Origin: CACIIZ01 sp045565285
GTDB lineage: Bacteria > Pseudomonadota > Alphaproteobacteria > Rhodobacterales > Rhodobacteraceae
NCBI GenBank assembly: GCA_045565285.1
Contig: JBJLFR010000023.1
Location: 140,000 to 203,999, forward strand
Length of the DNA stretch: 64,000 nt
Direction: 5' to 3'
Shown: positions 1-8,671 of the stretch, in pieces
Layout of the letters: every line of letters begins with the position of its first letter
Position numbering within the stretch: the stretch's first letter is position 1
Program-made: the position numbers and the translations under genes
The notes under the pieces: model-generated
What the model was told of the DNA's origin: nothing
What the model saw: the letters and a program-made list of their open reading frames with translations, nothing else
Databases searched by the model: none

Positions 1-151
1 CTGAGATGTTGGTATTTCTAAAAAAGATTACTAGGTTCTCAATTAAAATATCATAAATGTTATCAAAAACTTTTTTATCAATTGGTTTTGAAAAATTTAC
101 ACCTTCTATGACTGCTCCAATAGTAGGTGTTATTTTTTTTACTTCGATCAT
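1..151 (-). CDS. TauD/TfdA-family dioxygenase, N-terminal fragment
   Basis: The first 50 codons read from an ATG at 151 and run off the left edge. The peptide has the pattern that opens TauD/TfdA Fe(II)/2-oxoglutarate dioxygenases: 'TPTIGAVIEGV' followed by 'LSKP-like' FSKPID, a helix, then 'LVIFFRNT'. These enzymes hydroxylate small substrates such as taurine, sulfonates or carnitine-type amines. The catalytic HxD...H lies beyond the window, so substrate and completeness cannot be judged. It is divergent from the SDR gene that starts at 507. Confidence 0.7.
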   Translation of the reverse strand, partial: MIEVKKITPTIGAVIEGVNFSKPIDKKVFDNIYDILIENLVIFFRNTNIS

Positions 152-506
152 TTAATCAAGCTTTAAATAAATATTTTTTATATACTATTCTTGTTACATT
201 AACTTACTTCAGTCCTAAGCAGCCATAAATTTTTTTTAAACTTATCCTACCAAATTTAAGCAATTTTACTTTTACTTAAATAGACTATTTTTTTAAAAAT
301 ATATATGAAATTTACATCTTGTTATACAGATTTATTGCTTTATCTAAAAAAATTTTTCTAATCTAAATCCAATAATTAAAATTAAAAGTAATTTCATTTA
401 TTAATTGAAATATTGAAATTATTTTGAAATATTTTAAAAAAACTAATTTTTCTATGGAAGTAACTATTATAGTTTAGTTTTGATATTAGGAGGAAAATAT
501 TAAATC
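152..506. other. Intergenic region between divergent genes (355 bp)
   Basis: Very AT-rich spacer between the divergently read TauD-like gene and the SDR gene, so it should hold promoters for both. The only clear signal is a strong Shine-Dalgarno, AGGAGG, at about 488-493, ahead of the SDR ATG at 507. I found no hairpin, RNA motif or credible small gene. The one ATG-led frame, near 305, closes after about 18 codons. Confidence 0.5.
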
Positions 507-1202
507 ATGAAAAATATTCTCATTACAGGTGCAAATAGAGGTCTAGGACTTGGATTTGTTAAAAAATTTTTGGAAAAAAATGTTAAAGTTTTTTGTACAA
601 CCAGAAATCTTTCTAAGTCAGATGATCTTATGATATACAAAAAAAAATATCCTCATAGTCTAGAAATTTTTGAAGTGAATTTACTAGACGAAAATTCATC
701 AAATCTTTTGTCAAATTTTCTAGTTGATGAACCCATAGATATTTTTATAAACAATGCAGGAGTTATTGGAGATTCAAGTCAGCATTTTAAAGCTGTATCA
801 TTGAAACCTTGGTTGGAAGTTCTCAAAGTAAATTTAATAGCGCCCCTTATCATAACACAATCAATTATAAAAAATATTGAAAAAAGCTCTGATAAAAAAA
901 TTTATTTTTTGAGTTCAAAAGTTGGTTCAATAGAAGATAACAGAGGCGGAGGTATGTATATATATAGATCATCTAAAACTGCACTTAATCAAGTGGTCAA
1001 GTCACTTTCAGTAGATTTAAAGCCTTTAGGAATTTCAGTTATATCCCTACATCCAGGTTGGGTAAGAACTGACATGGGCGGACCAAATGCACTAATATCA
1101 GTTGATGAAAGTGTAAATGGTATGATGACTGTAATTTCTAATACTGACATCAAAAATAGTGGTCAATTTTTAAATTATGACGGCAATGAAATACCTTGGT
1201 AA
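507..1202 (+). CDS. Short-chain dehydrogenase/reductase (C-factor/sepiapterin reductase-like)
   Basis: NAD(P)-dependent SDR of 231 residues. The Rossmann glycine motif TGANRGLG is at residues 7-14, INNAG at 81-85, the catalytic Ser in LSSK near 136-137, and the Tyr153-x3-Lys157 dyad in YRSSK. The 'HPGWVRTDMGG' segment near 183 is typical of the CsgA/C-factor-like branch. The ATG follows a strong AGGAGG. It is a single gene, convergent with ppk2. The substrate cannot be told from sequence. Confidence 0.85.
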   Translation: MKNILITGANRGLGLGFVKKFLEKNVKVFCTTRNLSKSDDLMIYKKKYPHSLEIFEVNLLDENSSNLLSNFLVDEPIDIFINNAGVIGDSSQHFKAVSLKPWLEVLKVNLIAPLIITQSIIKNIEKSSDKKIYFLSSKVGSIEDNRGGGMYIYRSSKTALNQVVKSLSVDLKPLGISVISLHPGWVRTDMGGPNALISVDESVNGMMTVISNTDIKNSGQFLNYDGNEIPW

Positions 1203-1240
1203 AGCTATAAGGTGAATTTCTTTATGATAACCGTATTTCC

Positions 1241-2053
1241 CTACCAAATCCTTGGAACAAACTTTTGACTGTCAATAGGAGGCCTAGATAATTTTTTAAT
1301 TTCTCTTCTTGCAGGTAATTTTACTTTTGATTTTTTAAAATCTGAATATTCAAATTGGCTAAGCAAATGCTCTATACAATTTAATCTAGCTCTCTTTTTA
1401 TCCTCACCATCAACAACCCACCAAGGACTTCTATCCGTATCAGTATGTTCAAACATTAAGTCTTTAGCTTTACTATATTCAACCCACCTATTCCTAGACT
1501 CTAAATCCATGGGACTTAGCTTCCAATTCTTTAAGGGATTACTTGCCCTTTCTTGAAACCTATTTTCTTGTTCTTCATCACTTACTGAAAACCAATATTT
1601 AATCAATTTTATACCATCTTGAATCAATAAATTTTCAAAAATTGGACAAGAGGTTAAAAAATTGTTATATTGAGGTTCAGAACAAAAGCCCATAACTCTC
1701 TCTACACCAGCTCTGTTATACCAACTTCTATCGAAAATCACTATTTCACCTGCTGTTGGCAGGTGTTGAATGTATCTTTGAAAATACCATTGACCTTTTT
1801 CTCTTTCTGTTGGTGTTCCAAGAGCAATCACCTTACAAAGCCTTGGATTTAGAGGTGAAATTATGCGAGAAATTGCACCACCTTTTCCAGCTGCATCTCT
1901 ACCTTCAAAAATGATGGCAACTCTTTTTCCAGATTTTTTTACCCATTCCTGTAATTTAATTAATTCAAAATGAAGACGTTGCAACTCACTTTCATATTTT
2001 TTCTTTAAAAGTTTTTTTATATTTTTTTTCTTATTTTTTGATTTATTACTCAT
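1241..2053 (-). CDS. ppk2: Polyphosphate kinase 2 (PPK2 family)
   Basis: PPK2 transfers phosphate between polyphosphate and nucleotides, usually making NDP/NTP from polyP. The 270-residue protein has a very basic N-terminus, the P-loop EGRDAAGKGG at 50-59, and the lid/Walker B-type motif DRSWYNRAG at 108-116. Length and motifs fit a one-domain (class I-type) PPK2. NDP versus NMP preference is not decidable here. It is cytoplasmic and monocistronic, with its tail facing the SDR gene. Confidence 0.9.
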   Translation of the reverse strand: MSNKSKNKKKNIKKLLKKKYESELQRLHFELIKLQEWVKKSGKRVAIIFEGRDAAGKGGAISRIISPLNPRLCKVIALGTPTEREKGQWYFQRYIQHLPTAGEIVIFDRSWYNRAGVERVMGFCSEPQYNNFLTSCPIFENLLIQDGIKLIKYWFSVSDEEQENRFQERASNPLKNWKLSPMDLESRNRWVEYSKAKDLMFEHTDTDRSPWWVVDGEDKKRARLNCIEHLLSQFEYSDFKKSKVKLPARREIKKLSRPPIDSQKFVPRIW

Positions 2054-2242
2054 TTTATCATCCTTTTAGAGGTAGGTAATTCTAAAACAATTATTTATTT
2101 ATTTTTGATTAGGTTACTTTATAAATTAAAAATACTACAACATAATTTTGGAAATTAAAAAAAATAATTTAAATTTATAAAAGTTATTTGATGATTTTTT
2201 AAAAATAATATTATATTGTTATCGGGGAGTGTTTAAAAAAAA

Positions 2243-2671
2243 ATGAATTTATCAGATAATTGTATTGAAAAATTAAATTCACAATTTAACATTTGTGAAA
2301 ATGACGAAATCATTCATGTAGTAAATAAGTTACGTTTCTTAATGATTGGTTGTAGAAAAGAATCACGAATTAGTATCGATGAGGCTTGTAAACTGATTCA
2401 GATCGATAAAAAAAAATCAGCCCGTTATTTTGCTTATAATATTTTAAGAACCCTTGAGGAAGTCCTCGGTAAAAAACCTATTTTTAGAAATCCAGGAGAA
2501 AAAAATCTTAGTTTTGACGAACAATGGATAACTAGTCTTATAACTAGTTATCAATCAAATGATCAAATGAGTATAAAATTTTTAATTAACAGTAGGGTAG
2601 AAAATTTAAACAAAAGGTCATATATATCTTTCTTAATAGATGGTCTAGTAAAAGACTTGAATTCTCTATAG
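2243..2671 (+). CDS. Hypothetical protein upstream of dps
   Basis: I do not recognise this 142-residue protein. It looks soluble and mostly helical, with no signal peptide or membrane segment. Notable segments are a Cys/Arg/Lys patch (GCRKESR) near 37-43 and a central basic helix KKKSARYFAYNILRTLEE. A GGGGAG lies 5' of the ATG, but at rather long spacing. It ends 18 nt before dps, so the two are probably cotranscribed, which hints at a stationary-phase or iron/oxidative-stress setting. The helix after residue 45 could be part of a DNA-binding fold, but nothing proves it. Confidence 0.7.
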   Translation: MNLSDNCIEKLNSQFNICENDEIIHVVNKLRFLMIGCRKESRISIDEACKLIQIDKKKSARYFAYNILRTLEEVLGKKPIFRNPGEKNLSFDEQWITSLITSYQSNDQMSIKFLINSRVENLNKRSYISFLIDGLVKDLNSL

Positions 2672-2689
2672 CAACATAAGGAGTAGCCA

Positions 2690-3160
2690 ATGGGACAGAC
2701 AGAAAGAATTTTGAGCGCTGATTCAATTAGTGCAATATCTGAGGCTCTGAACCAAAGTATTTCAGAATTAGTAGTAACAACAATGATGGCCCAAAATTTT
2801 CATTGGAATGTAACTGGGATGGCTTTTGGTCCCCTACACGAATTATTCCAGAAAATTTATGAAGATCATTTTGAAGCCCAAGATGAGTTAGCAGAAAGAA
2901 TTAAAGCTATTGGTGGGCATGCTAATGGAATGCTTGGGAAAATGGTTGCTGATTCAAAAGTTTTAGAAAGTGATGGAAAAATAAGTGACAAAGAAATGAT
3001 TAAGCTCTTAGCAGAAGCTGAGACTACTGTAGCCTCTACATTAAGTGGTGTTGCAGCAATTTCAGAAAAAAATGGTGATTTATTAACTCAAGACTTAGCT
3101 ATTACGAGAGGGCAAGTTCATGAGAAATTTGCTTGGTTACTTAATTCTCACATTAAATAA
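2690..3160 (+). CDS. dps: Dps-family DNA-protecting ferritin-like protein
   Basis: Dps oxidises and stores iron using H2O2 and protects DNA in starved cells as a 12-mer. The protein has 156 residues, the normal length. The ferroxidase-site signature is present: His38 in NFHWNVTG, His50 in PLHELF, and the acidic run DHFEAQDELAERI at about 59-71. The N-terminus is short, with few lysines, so direct DNA binding is not obvious. The ATG has a GGAG. The 3' end overlaps the convergent DUF1289 gene by 8 bp. Confidence 0.93.
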   Translation: MGQTERILSADSISAISEALNQSISELVVTTMMAQNFHWNVTGMAFGPLHELFQKIYEDHFEAQDELAERIKAIGGHANGMLGKMVADSKVLESDGKISDKEMIKLLAEAETTVASTLSGVAAISEKNGDLLTQDLAITRGQVHEKFAWLLNSHIK

Positions 3161-3398
3161 TTAAATCTTTAAAATTTACATCCTTTTTATCACATTTTTT
3201 TTGGTAAACTTTTTCCCAGTGCTGAAATTTACCAAGAATTTTCTGTTGATTATATATAAACTTAATAAATTTCTTCTTATTTTTATTAGATTTTAATTTT
3301 TTGAAATTTTTCTTTTGGATTTTTGTCATTGAGCAACCGATACAATGATAATTAAATTTGTATTTGCAAACATCTATACAAGGGCTTGGAATTTTCAT
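3153..3398 (-). CDS. DUF1289 small cysteine-rich protein
   Basis: 81 residues with the DUF1289 pattern: SPCIDVCKY, then CIGCSMT. Cys7, Cys11, Cys19 and Cys22 are spaced to bind one metal ion or a cluster. The remainder is a lysine-rich helical tail. DUF1289 proteins are common in Proteobacteria and their role is not established. The tail overlaps the dps stop by 8 bp on the opposite strand. Confidence 0.85.
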   Translation of the reverse strand: MKIPSPCIDVCKYKFNYHCIGCSMTKIQKKNFKKLKSNKNKKKFIKFIYNQQKILGKFQHWEKVYQKKCDKKDVNFKDLII

Positions 3399-3779
3399 GA
3401 TTTAATATTACTCTTAAAATTTGATTATATTTGAGAAAAAAATATTACTTAATGTAAAACTTATTAATTATACTACAAGATATTTTATATCTAAAGCTAA
3501 GTTAAATTTATATATCCCAAAACAAGACACGATATTCACTAAGTATGTAATATTTGAGTTCAAAAATTCAGGAATGGTAAGAAGTGTAATAACAAAAATT
3601 TAGATAAGGGAGGGTGCATTTCGCGTTGGCATACTTTTCGAATATAATGTTGAAAAAGCTTTCAAGGATTGCCAAAAACTTTTAGAAAATTATTACATTC
3701 AGCATTTAAGAGATTTTAATAAAAAATTTTAGTTCTAGGGGTGTAGTTGTTCATGAATTTAATTAAAAAATCAAAAATT
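3399..3779. other. Intergenic region with broken reading frame (381 bp)
   Basis: No convincing gene. One plus frame is open from a TTG at 3421, stops at 3601-3603 (TAG), and continues in the same frame to TAG near 3730. The second half reads like protein (FEYNVEKAFKDCQKLLENYY) but has no start codon. At 3607-3630 there is a short, less AT-rich stretch with a GGGAGGG that looks like a Shine-Dalgarno leading nowhere. It may be a decayed gene or chance. Confidence 0.35.
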
Positions 3780-4790
3780 TTAATTCTTTAATAATTTACC
3801 CATAACAACTGCTGTATCAGCCATTCTGTTAGAAAAGCCCCACTCATTATCATACCAGGATAAAATCCTAGCCATACCAGATGATAAAACTTTTGTTTGC
3901 TGTGCTGCAAAAATAGATGATTGAGGTGAATGATTAAAGTCAATAGAGACTAAAGAATTATCATCATAACCCAAAATACCATTTAAGTACCCTTCAGAAG
4001 CTGCTTTGATAGAACTATTAATTTCATCAATAGTAACAGATTTTTCAGTCAAAAATTTCAAGTCAACGCAGGATACATTTGGTGTAGGTACTCTAATTGC
4101 AGCACCATCCATTTTACCTTCTAATTCTGGCATAACAAGAGAAACTGCTTTTGCAGCCCCTGTAGAAGTTGGTATCATGCTTAAAGCTGCAGCCCTGGCT
4201 CTGTAAAGATCCTTATGCATTGTGTCTAATGAAGGTTGATCACCTGTATAACTATGAATGGTTGTCATATAACCTGATTTTATACCAAAATTTTCATGTA
4301 AAACCTTAGCAACAGGGGCAAGACAATTTGTGGTACATGAAGCATTAGAAACAATTATGTGATCAGAAGTTAAAACTTTATGATTTACACCGTATACTAT
4401 TGTTTTATCAGCACCATTAGATGGCGCTGACACAAGAACTCTTTTAGATCCATTTTTAAGATGCAAAGATGCTTTATCTTTATTAGTAAAGATTCCTGTA
4501 CACTCTAGAGCAATATCTACGTCATTCCATGGTAAATTTGCCGGGTCTCTCTCTGAAGATACATTTATTAATCCTGAACCAGCATCAATTTTACCATCAA
4601 CAACTTTTACTTTTCCTAGAAAACGACCATGAACACTATCATATTTCAATAAATGGGCATTAGCCTCTACAGATCCTAAATCATTAATTTCAGTTACTTC
4701 AATATCTTTGCGACCTGATTCTAAGATTGCTCTCAAAACATTTCTACCGATTCGACCAAAACCATTTATTCCAACTTTAACAGTCATCAT
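3780..4790 (-). CDS. gap: Glyceraldehyde-3-phosphate dehydrogenase
   Basis: Type I GAPDH interconverts glyceraldehyde-3-phosphate and 1,3-bisphosphoglycerate in glycolysis/gluconeogenesis. The protein has 336 residues. The NAD-binding GINGFGRIG is at 8-16 and the active-site SNASCTTNC has the catalytic Cys at about 152. The C-terminal WYDNEWGFSNRM is intact. Two ATGs lie in tandem. GGAGG is only 3 nt from the first and 6 nt from the second, so the second (4787) is the likelier start. It stands alone, without pgk or tkt nearby. Confidence 0.95.
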   Translation of the reverse strand: MMTVKVGINGFGRIGRNVLRAILESGRKDIEVTEINDLGSVEANAHLLKYDSVHGRFLGKVKVVDGKIDAGSGLINVSSERDPANLPWNDVDIALECTGIFTNKDKASLHLKNGSKRVLVSAPSNGADKTIVYGVNHKVLTSDHIIVSNASCTTNCLAPVAKVLHENFGIKSGYMTTIHSYTGDQPSLDTMHKDLYRARAAALSMIPTSTGAAKAVSLVMPELEGKMDGAAIRVPTPNVSCVDLKFLTEKSVTIDEINSSIKAASEGYLNGILGYDDNSLVSIDFNHSPQSSIFAAQQTKVLSSGMARILSWYDNEWGFSNRMADTAVVMGKLLKN

Positions 4791-4872
4791 ATTCCTCCAG
4801 TATAAAATTGATATACGCCTTATGACGTATTTGATTTGAAAGTCAATAAGAGCATCTTAAAAAAAATTTTTT

Positions 4873-6189
4873 TTACTTGAATCTATCCCTAAGAGAATAC
4901 CATAACATGCCTAAAACCAATAGAGGCCATTGGAAGCTTGAATTTCCAGGAAACGATTTTGTTGGAATTTCATACATAAAATCAAATCTTTTTGAATCTC
5001 CTTTTATTAATTCAGCAATAATTCTTCCTGATAAAACAGATAATGCTACTCCATGCCCAGAATAACCAGAAGCTGAAAAAACATTTGGTTTTATTTTTGC
5101 AAAATAGGGAAGACGGTTTCTAGTTACAGCTAAAGTACCTCCCCATGCAAAATCAATTTTTGTATTATTAAGTTGAGGATAAACTTTAGTCATTTTTTTT
5201 CTAACCATTTTTTTTATATCTTTTGGAAATCTATAGGTATAATTTTCTCCACCACCAAATATCAGTCTTTTATCTGGAGATGGTCTGAAATAATTTGGCA
5301 CAAACTTATTGTCAGCCACAGCATAATTATTTTTTAAAAAGGAATTTAGTAAATTATTTCCCAAAACCTCAGTAGTGACAATGAAGTTATTTATAGGCAT
5401 CACCCTTGAAGAAATATGTGGCTCTAAATTCCCTAAATAGCCATTACATGCAATTATAAGGTAATCACAAATTACTTTATAACCATTTGAAAGAAATAAA
5501 GTATTTTTATTACCGTAATCAATTTTTTTAACATGGGATTTTTCAAATATTTGTGCTTTATTTTTTTTTGCGGCAATTCCAAGACCTTGTACAAATTTAA
5601 GTGGATTCAAATGCCCAGCCCCCAAATCTAAGCAACCACCATCATATATATCTGTTTCAATAATATTTGAAAGCTCAGATGAAGTAAGTTTTTGGATTTT
5701 TGTATATTTATACTTATTTTTGAGATTATTTACTTCATTAACTAACTCTAAAGTATCATACTTATTAATAGTTGTATTTATAATTCCGGGAGAAAAATCA
5801 CAATCAATATTATATAATTTTATTCTTGAGATTACATCTTGTTTGGCATCTTGTGAAATTTCCCAAAATATTTTAGCTTTATGAAATCCAAAATATTTTT
5901 CTAATTTTTCTTGATCCCATCTTTGTCCTGATCCAACTTGACCTCCATTTCGACCGGATGCACCAAACCCGACCCTATTAGCTTCTAAAATTATAACTTC
6001 AAAACCCAATTCAGCTAAACATAGTCCTGCAGAAAGACCAGTAAAACCGGCTCCTATTATACAGATTTGAGAAATCGTATCTTTAGTCAAGGTAGGATAC
6101 TTTATCTTTTTATTTATAGAATATTTATAAAAACTATTGGGAAGTTCACCTTTTGGATCATTAATTTTAAGCAGGTCATTTTTAAACAT
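4873..6189 (-). CDS. puuB: FAD-dependent oxidoreductase, gamma-glutamylputrescine oxidase-like
   Basis: DadA/PuuB-type flavoprotein of 438 residues. The dinucleotide motif GAGFTGLSAG is at 46-55, FGASGRNGGQ at about 75-84 is the family FAD segment, and the C-terminal SGYSGHGVALS closes the FAD site. PuuB oxidises gamma-glutamylputrescine to its aldehyde, releasing ammonia and H2O2. The first codons overlap the end of the puuA-like gene by 8 bp (translational coupling), which supports the Puu assignment over other DadA-like substrates. puuC and puuD are not in the window. Confidence 0.8.
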   Translation of the reverse strand: MFKNDLLKINDPKGELPNSFYKYSINKKIKYPTLTKDTISQICIIGAGFTGLSAGLCLAELGFEVIILEANRVGFGASGRNGGQVGSGQRWDQEKLEKYFGFHKAKIFWEISQDAKQDVISRIKLYNIDCDFSPGIINTTINKYDTLELVNEVNNLKNKYKYTKIQKLTSSELSNIIETDIYDGGCLDLGAGHLNPLKFVQGLGIAAKKNKAQIFEKSHVKKIDYGNKNTLFLSNGYKVICDYLIIACNGYLGNLEPHISSRVMPINNFIVTTEVLGNNLLNSFLKNNYAVADNKFVPNYFRPSPDKRLIFGGGENYTYRFPKDIKKMVRKKMTKVYPQLNNTKIDFAWGGTLAVTRNRLPYFAKIKPNVFSASGYSGHGVALSVLSGRIIAELIKGDSKRFDFMYEIPTKSFPGNSSFQWPLLVLGMLWYSLRDRFK

Positions 6190-7543
6190 TTAATAATAGA
6201 TGTTCTCTTTCCCAAGGGCTTATTACTTGTAAAAAAGCCTCTGCTTCATATCTCTTCAGAGATTTATAGATTGAACAAAAAGATTTCCCCAATATGTTTT
6301 CTAATTCAGGTGCTTTATTAAATAGCTCTAATCCTTCTATTAAACCTTGAGGAAGTGCACGAGGCATTGAATAAGCTTCTCCTTGTAATGCTTCTCTTGG
6401 TCTTAATTTTTTCTTAATACCAAGCAAGCCACATGCTAAAGATGCAGCAATGCCCAGATAAGGATTGCAGTCCATTCCTACTACGCGGTTTTCAATTCTC
6501 AGGTTATTTGGGGATGAAATTGGAATCCTTAAACCCGTGGTTCGATTGTCACGAGCCCATTCCAAGTTTATTGGAGCAGAACCAGTTGCTACATAGCGCC
6601 TGTAGGAGTTAACATATGGTGCAAGTAAACAAATAGCTTTAGGTAAATATTCTTGCTGACCAGCTAAAAAATTATAAAAGTACTTACTAGGCTCACCTTT
6701 CTTATTAATAAAAATATTTTGATTTGTATCCATTTCACAAATAGATTGGTGAATATGCATTGCACTACCAGGTTCTTCTTGCATTGGTTTTGCCATGAAA
6801 GTAGCAAAACAATCTCTTTTAAAAGCAGCTTCCCTTATCATTCTTTTGAAAAAAAAGACCTGATCTGCTAGTTTTAAGGGATCTCCATGTACCAGATTAA
6901 TTTCTATCTGTCCTGCTCCACCCTCTTGATTTATAGTATCAATTTCAAAACCTTGAGCTTCGGCAAAATCATATATATCATCTATAACCCTACCATACTC
7001 ATCAACAGCTGTCATACTATAAGCCTGACGGGAAGCTACTTTTCTTCCTGTTCTACCTAAAGTCGGCTCTACAGGCAGACTAGGATCAAGATTCGGTTTT
7101 GTCAGATAAAATTCAATCTCAGGTGCAACTATAGGATTCCAACCTTTTTCTTTATAAAGATTTATTACTTTTTTAAGCACATTACGTGGGACAATATCAA
7201 TAGGGTTACCATTTAAATCATTTACATCACAAATAACTTGAACCGTAACATCTTCAGCCCACGGTGAACAAACAGCTGTAGAAAGATCTGGCGTAAGTAC
7301 CATATCGTTTTCTGTCCATTGATCAACTATAGGTAAATCCACATAATCTCCTGAAATTGTTTGATAGAATATTGATAAAGGCATATATACGTTTTCTAAT
7401 TTTTCAAATTTGGAGAGTGGCATTGCTTTACCTCTTACAACACCAGCCATATCAGAAATCACACATTCTATTTCTTCAATTTTTTTATGACCTAACCACT
7501 CCTGGAGCACCTCAGGAAATTTACTTTGAGTTTTTTTTAGCAT
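6182..7543 (-). CDS. puuA: Glutamine-synthetase-fold ligase, gamma-glutamylputrescine synthetase-like
   Basis: GlnA-like ligase of 453 residues that should couple glutamate to an amine with ATP. It shows the GS metal and ATP motifs: PEIEFYL at about 141-147, GAGQIEINL at 209-217, MHIHQS at about 262-267, the NRTTGLRIP arginine segment and ENRVVGMDCNPYL. It lacks the adenylylation-site C-terminus of GlnA. Its place between speB-like and puuB-like genes, which it nearly touches (9 nt and an 8-bp overlap), argues for PuuA rather than true glutamine synthesis. A second paralogue lies at 16628. Confidence 0.8.
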   Translation of the reverse strand: MLKKTQSKFPEVLQEWLGHKKIEEIECVISDMAGVVRGKAMPLSKFEKLENVYMPLSIFYQTISGDYVDLPIVDQWTENDMVLTPDLSTAVCSPWAEDVTVQVICDVNDLNGNPIDIVPRNVLKKVINLYKEKGWNPIVAPEIEFYLTKPNLDPSLPVEPTLGRTGRKVASRQAYSMTAVDEYGRVIDDIYDFAEAQGFEIDTINQEGGAGQIEINLVHGDPLKLADQVFFFKRMIREAAFKRDCFATFMAKPMQEEPGSAMHIHQSICEMDTNQNIFINKKGEPSKYFYNFLAGQQEYLPKAICLLAPYVNSYRRYVATGSAPINLEWARDNRTTGLRIPISSPNNLRIENRVVGMDCNPYLGIAASLACGLLGIKKKLRPREALQGEAYSMPRALPQGLIEGLELFNKAPELENILGKSFCSIYKSLKRYEAEAFLQVISPWEREHLLLNV

Positions 7544-7552
7544 ATTACCTCT

Positions 7553-8527
7553 TTATAAACGACCAATTTTATTTTCTTTTACTCCATTTTTTTTTGCTAA
7601 CATGCATAGCCAATCATATGCAATTGTTGCTGCTAGTATAGAGGTAATTTCAGCATGATCATATGGTGGTGAAACTTCTACTATATCTAAGCCAATTAGA
7701 TTACATTCATCCAATCCTCTTATTAATTCTAAAGCTTGCCAACTAGCTAGTCCACCCGATACTGGTGTTCCAGTACCAGGAGCAAAAGCCGGATCCAACC
7801 CATCTACGTCAAAAGAAATATAAAGTGGATTATTTTTGGCTCTTTTTTTTATTATATCTAAACTTTTTTGTATCCCATTTCTATGCACCCAAGGTGCAGA
7901 TAAGATTTCAAACCCATAATCTTGATCATTAAATGTACGAAGTCCAATTTGAGTTGATGAATTTACATCAATTAATCCTTCATTTACTGCTCTGGCAAAC
8001 ATTGTTCCATGATCTATAGAATATCCATCATCTTCCCATGTATCACAGTGAGCATCAAATTGTAATAAACTTATTGGGCCATATTTTTCAGCATGAGCTT
8101 TAATAAGTGGATAACTAACAAAATGATCACCACCAAAAGTCAACATTTTGCAGTTGTTTTTTAAAATTTCATTTGCATGATTTGTAATTGTTGAAATTAT
8201 GGTATCTGGTTTGTGGGGAGAAATAAAACAATCACCCCAATCAATAATTTTAAATATTTCTGTCACTTCAAAACCAAATGGAAAGGATTTGAGCTCTGCT
8301 AATTGAGTTGAAGCTTCTCTAATAGCTCTAGGACCAAATCTTGTACCCGGTCTATTGGTAGTTGCAGCATCATAAGGTAACCCAGAAACTACAATATCAA
8401 CATTACTTAAATTTCTAGAATATTGTCTTCTTAAAAAACTTACAGCACCACCATAAGTCATTTCACGCCATTTTTGATTACTACTCTCAACTCTGAAAGC
8501 TTGGTCTCCGTCGCCCTGTTTCGTCAT
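7553..8527 (-). CDS. speB: Agmatinase (ureohydrolase family)
   Basis: Agmatinase hydrolyses agmatine to putrescine and urea with a Mn pair. The 324-residue protein has the three metal motifs: GGDHF at 132-136, DAHCDTW at 158-164 and SFDVDGLDPAFAPGTGTP around 238-253. It is close in layout to E. coli SpeB, including GTRFGPRAIR near 61-70. It heads the operon speB-puuA-puuB and would supply putrescine to the two downstream enzymes. A guanidinobutyrase or another ureohydrolase specificity remains possible. Confidence 0.85.
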   Translation of the reverse strand: MTKQGDGDQAFRVESSNQKWREMTYGGAVSFLRRQYSRNLSNVDIVVSGLPYDAATTNRPGTRFGPRAIREASTQLAELKSFPFGFEVTEIFKIIDWGDCFISPHKPDTIISTITNHANEILKNNCKMLTFGGDHFVSYPLIKAHAEKYGPISLLQFDAHCDTWEDDGYSIDHGTMFARAVNEGLIDVNSSTQIGLRTFNDQDYGFEILSAPWVHRNGIQKSLDIIKKRAKNNPLYISFDVDGLDPAFAPGTGTPVSGGLASWQALELIRGLDECNLIGLDIVEVSPPYDHAEITSILAATIAYDWLCMLAKKNGVKENKIGRL

Positions 8528-8671
8528 GGGTTATAAATTCCAAAAAAATATCTATAAAATAAAACTAAATTATATCACTTTATAAAAAATGATAAATAAG
8601 TATGAATCTAATGGACTTTTGTCTTATTAACAAGATAAGGTTTAATTATATGTTTGATATTAAAGGTATAT

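Noticed and set aside
3421..3603. 60-codon plus-strand frame from TTG
   Set aside because: No ribosome site, no family pattern, and it ends in a TAG inside a frame that continues without a start. Described only as part of the intergenic region.
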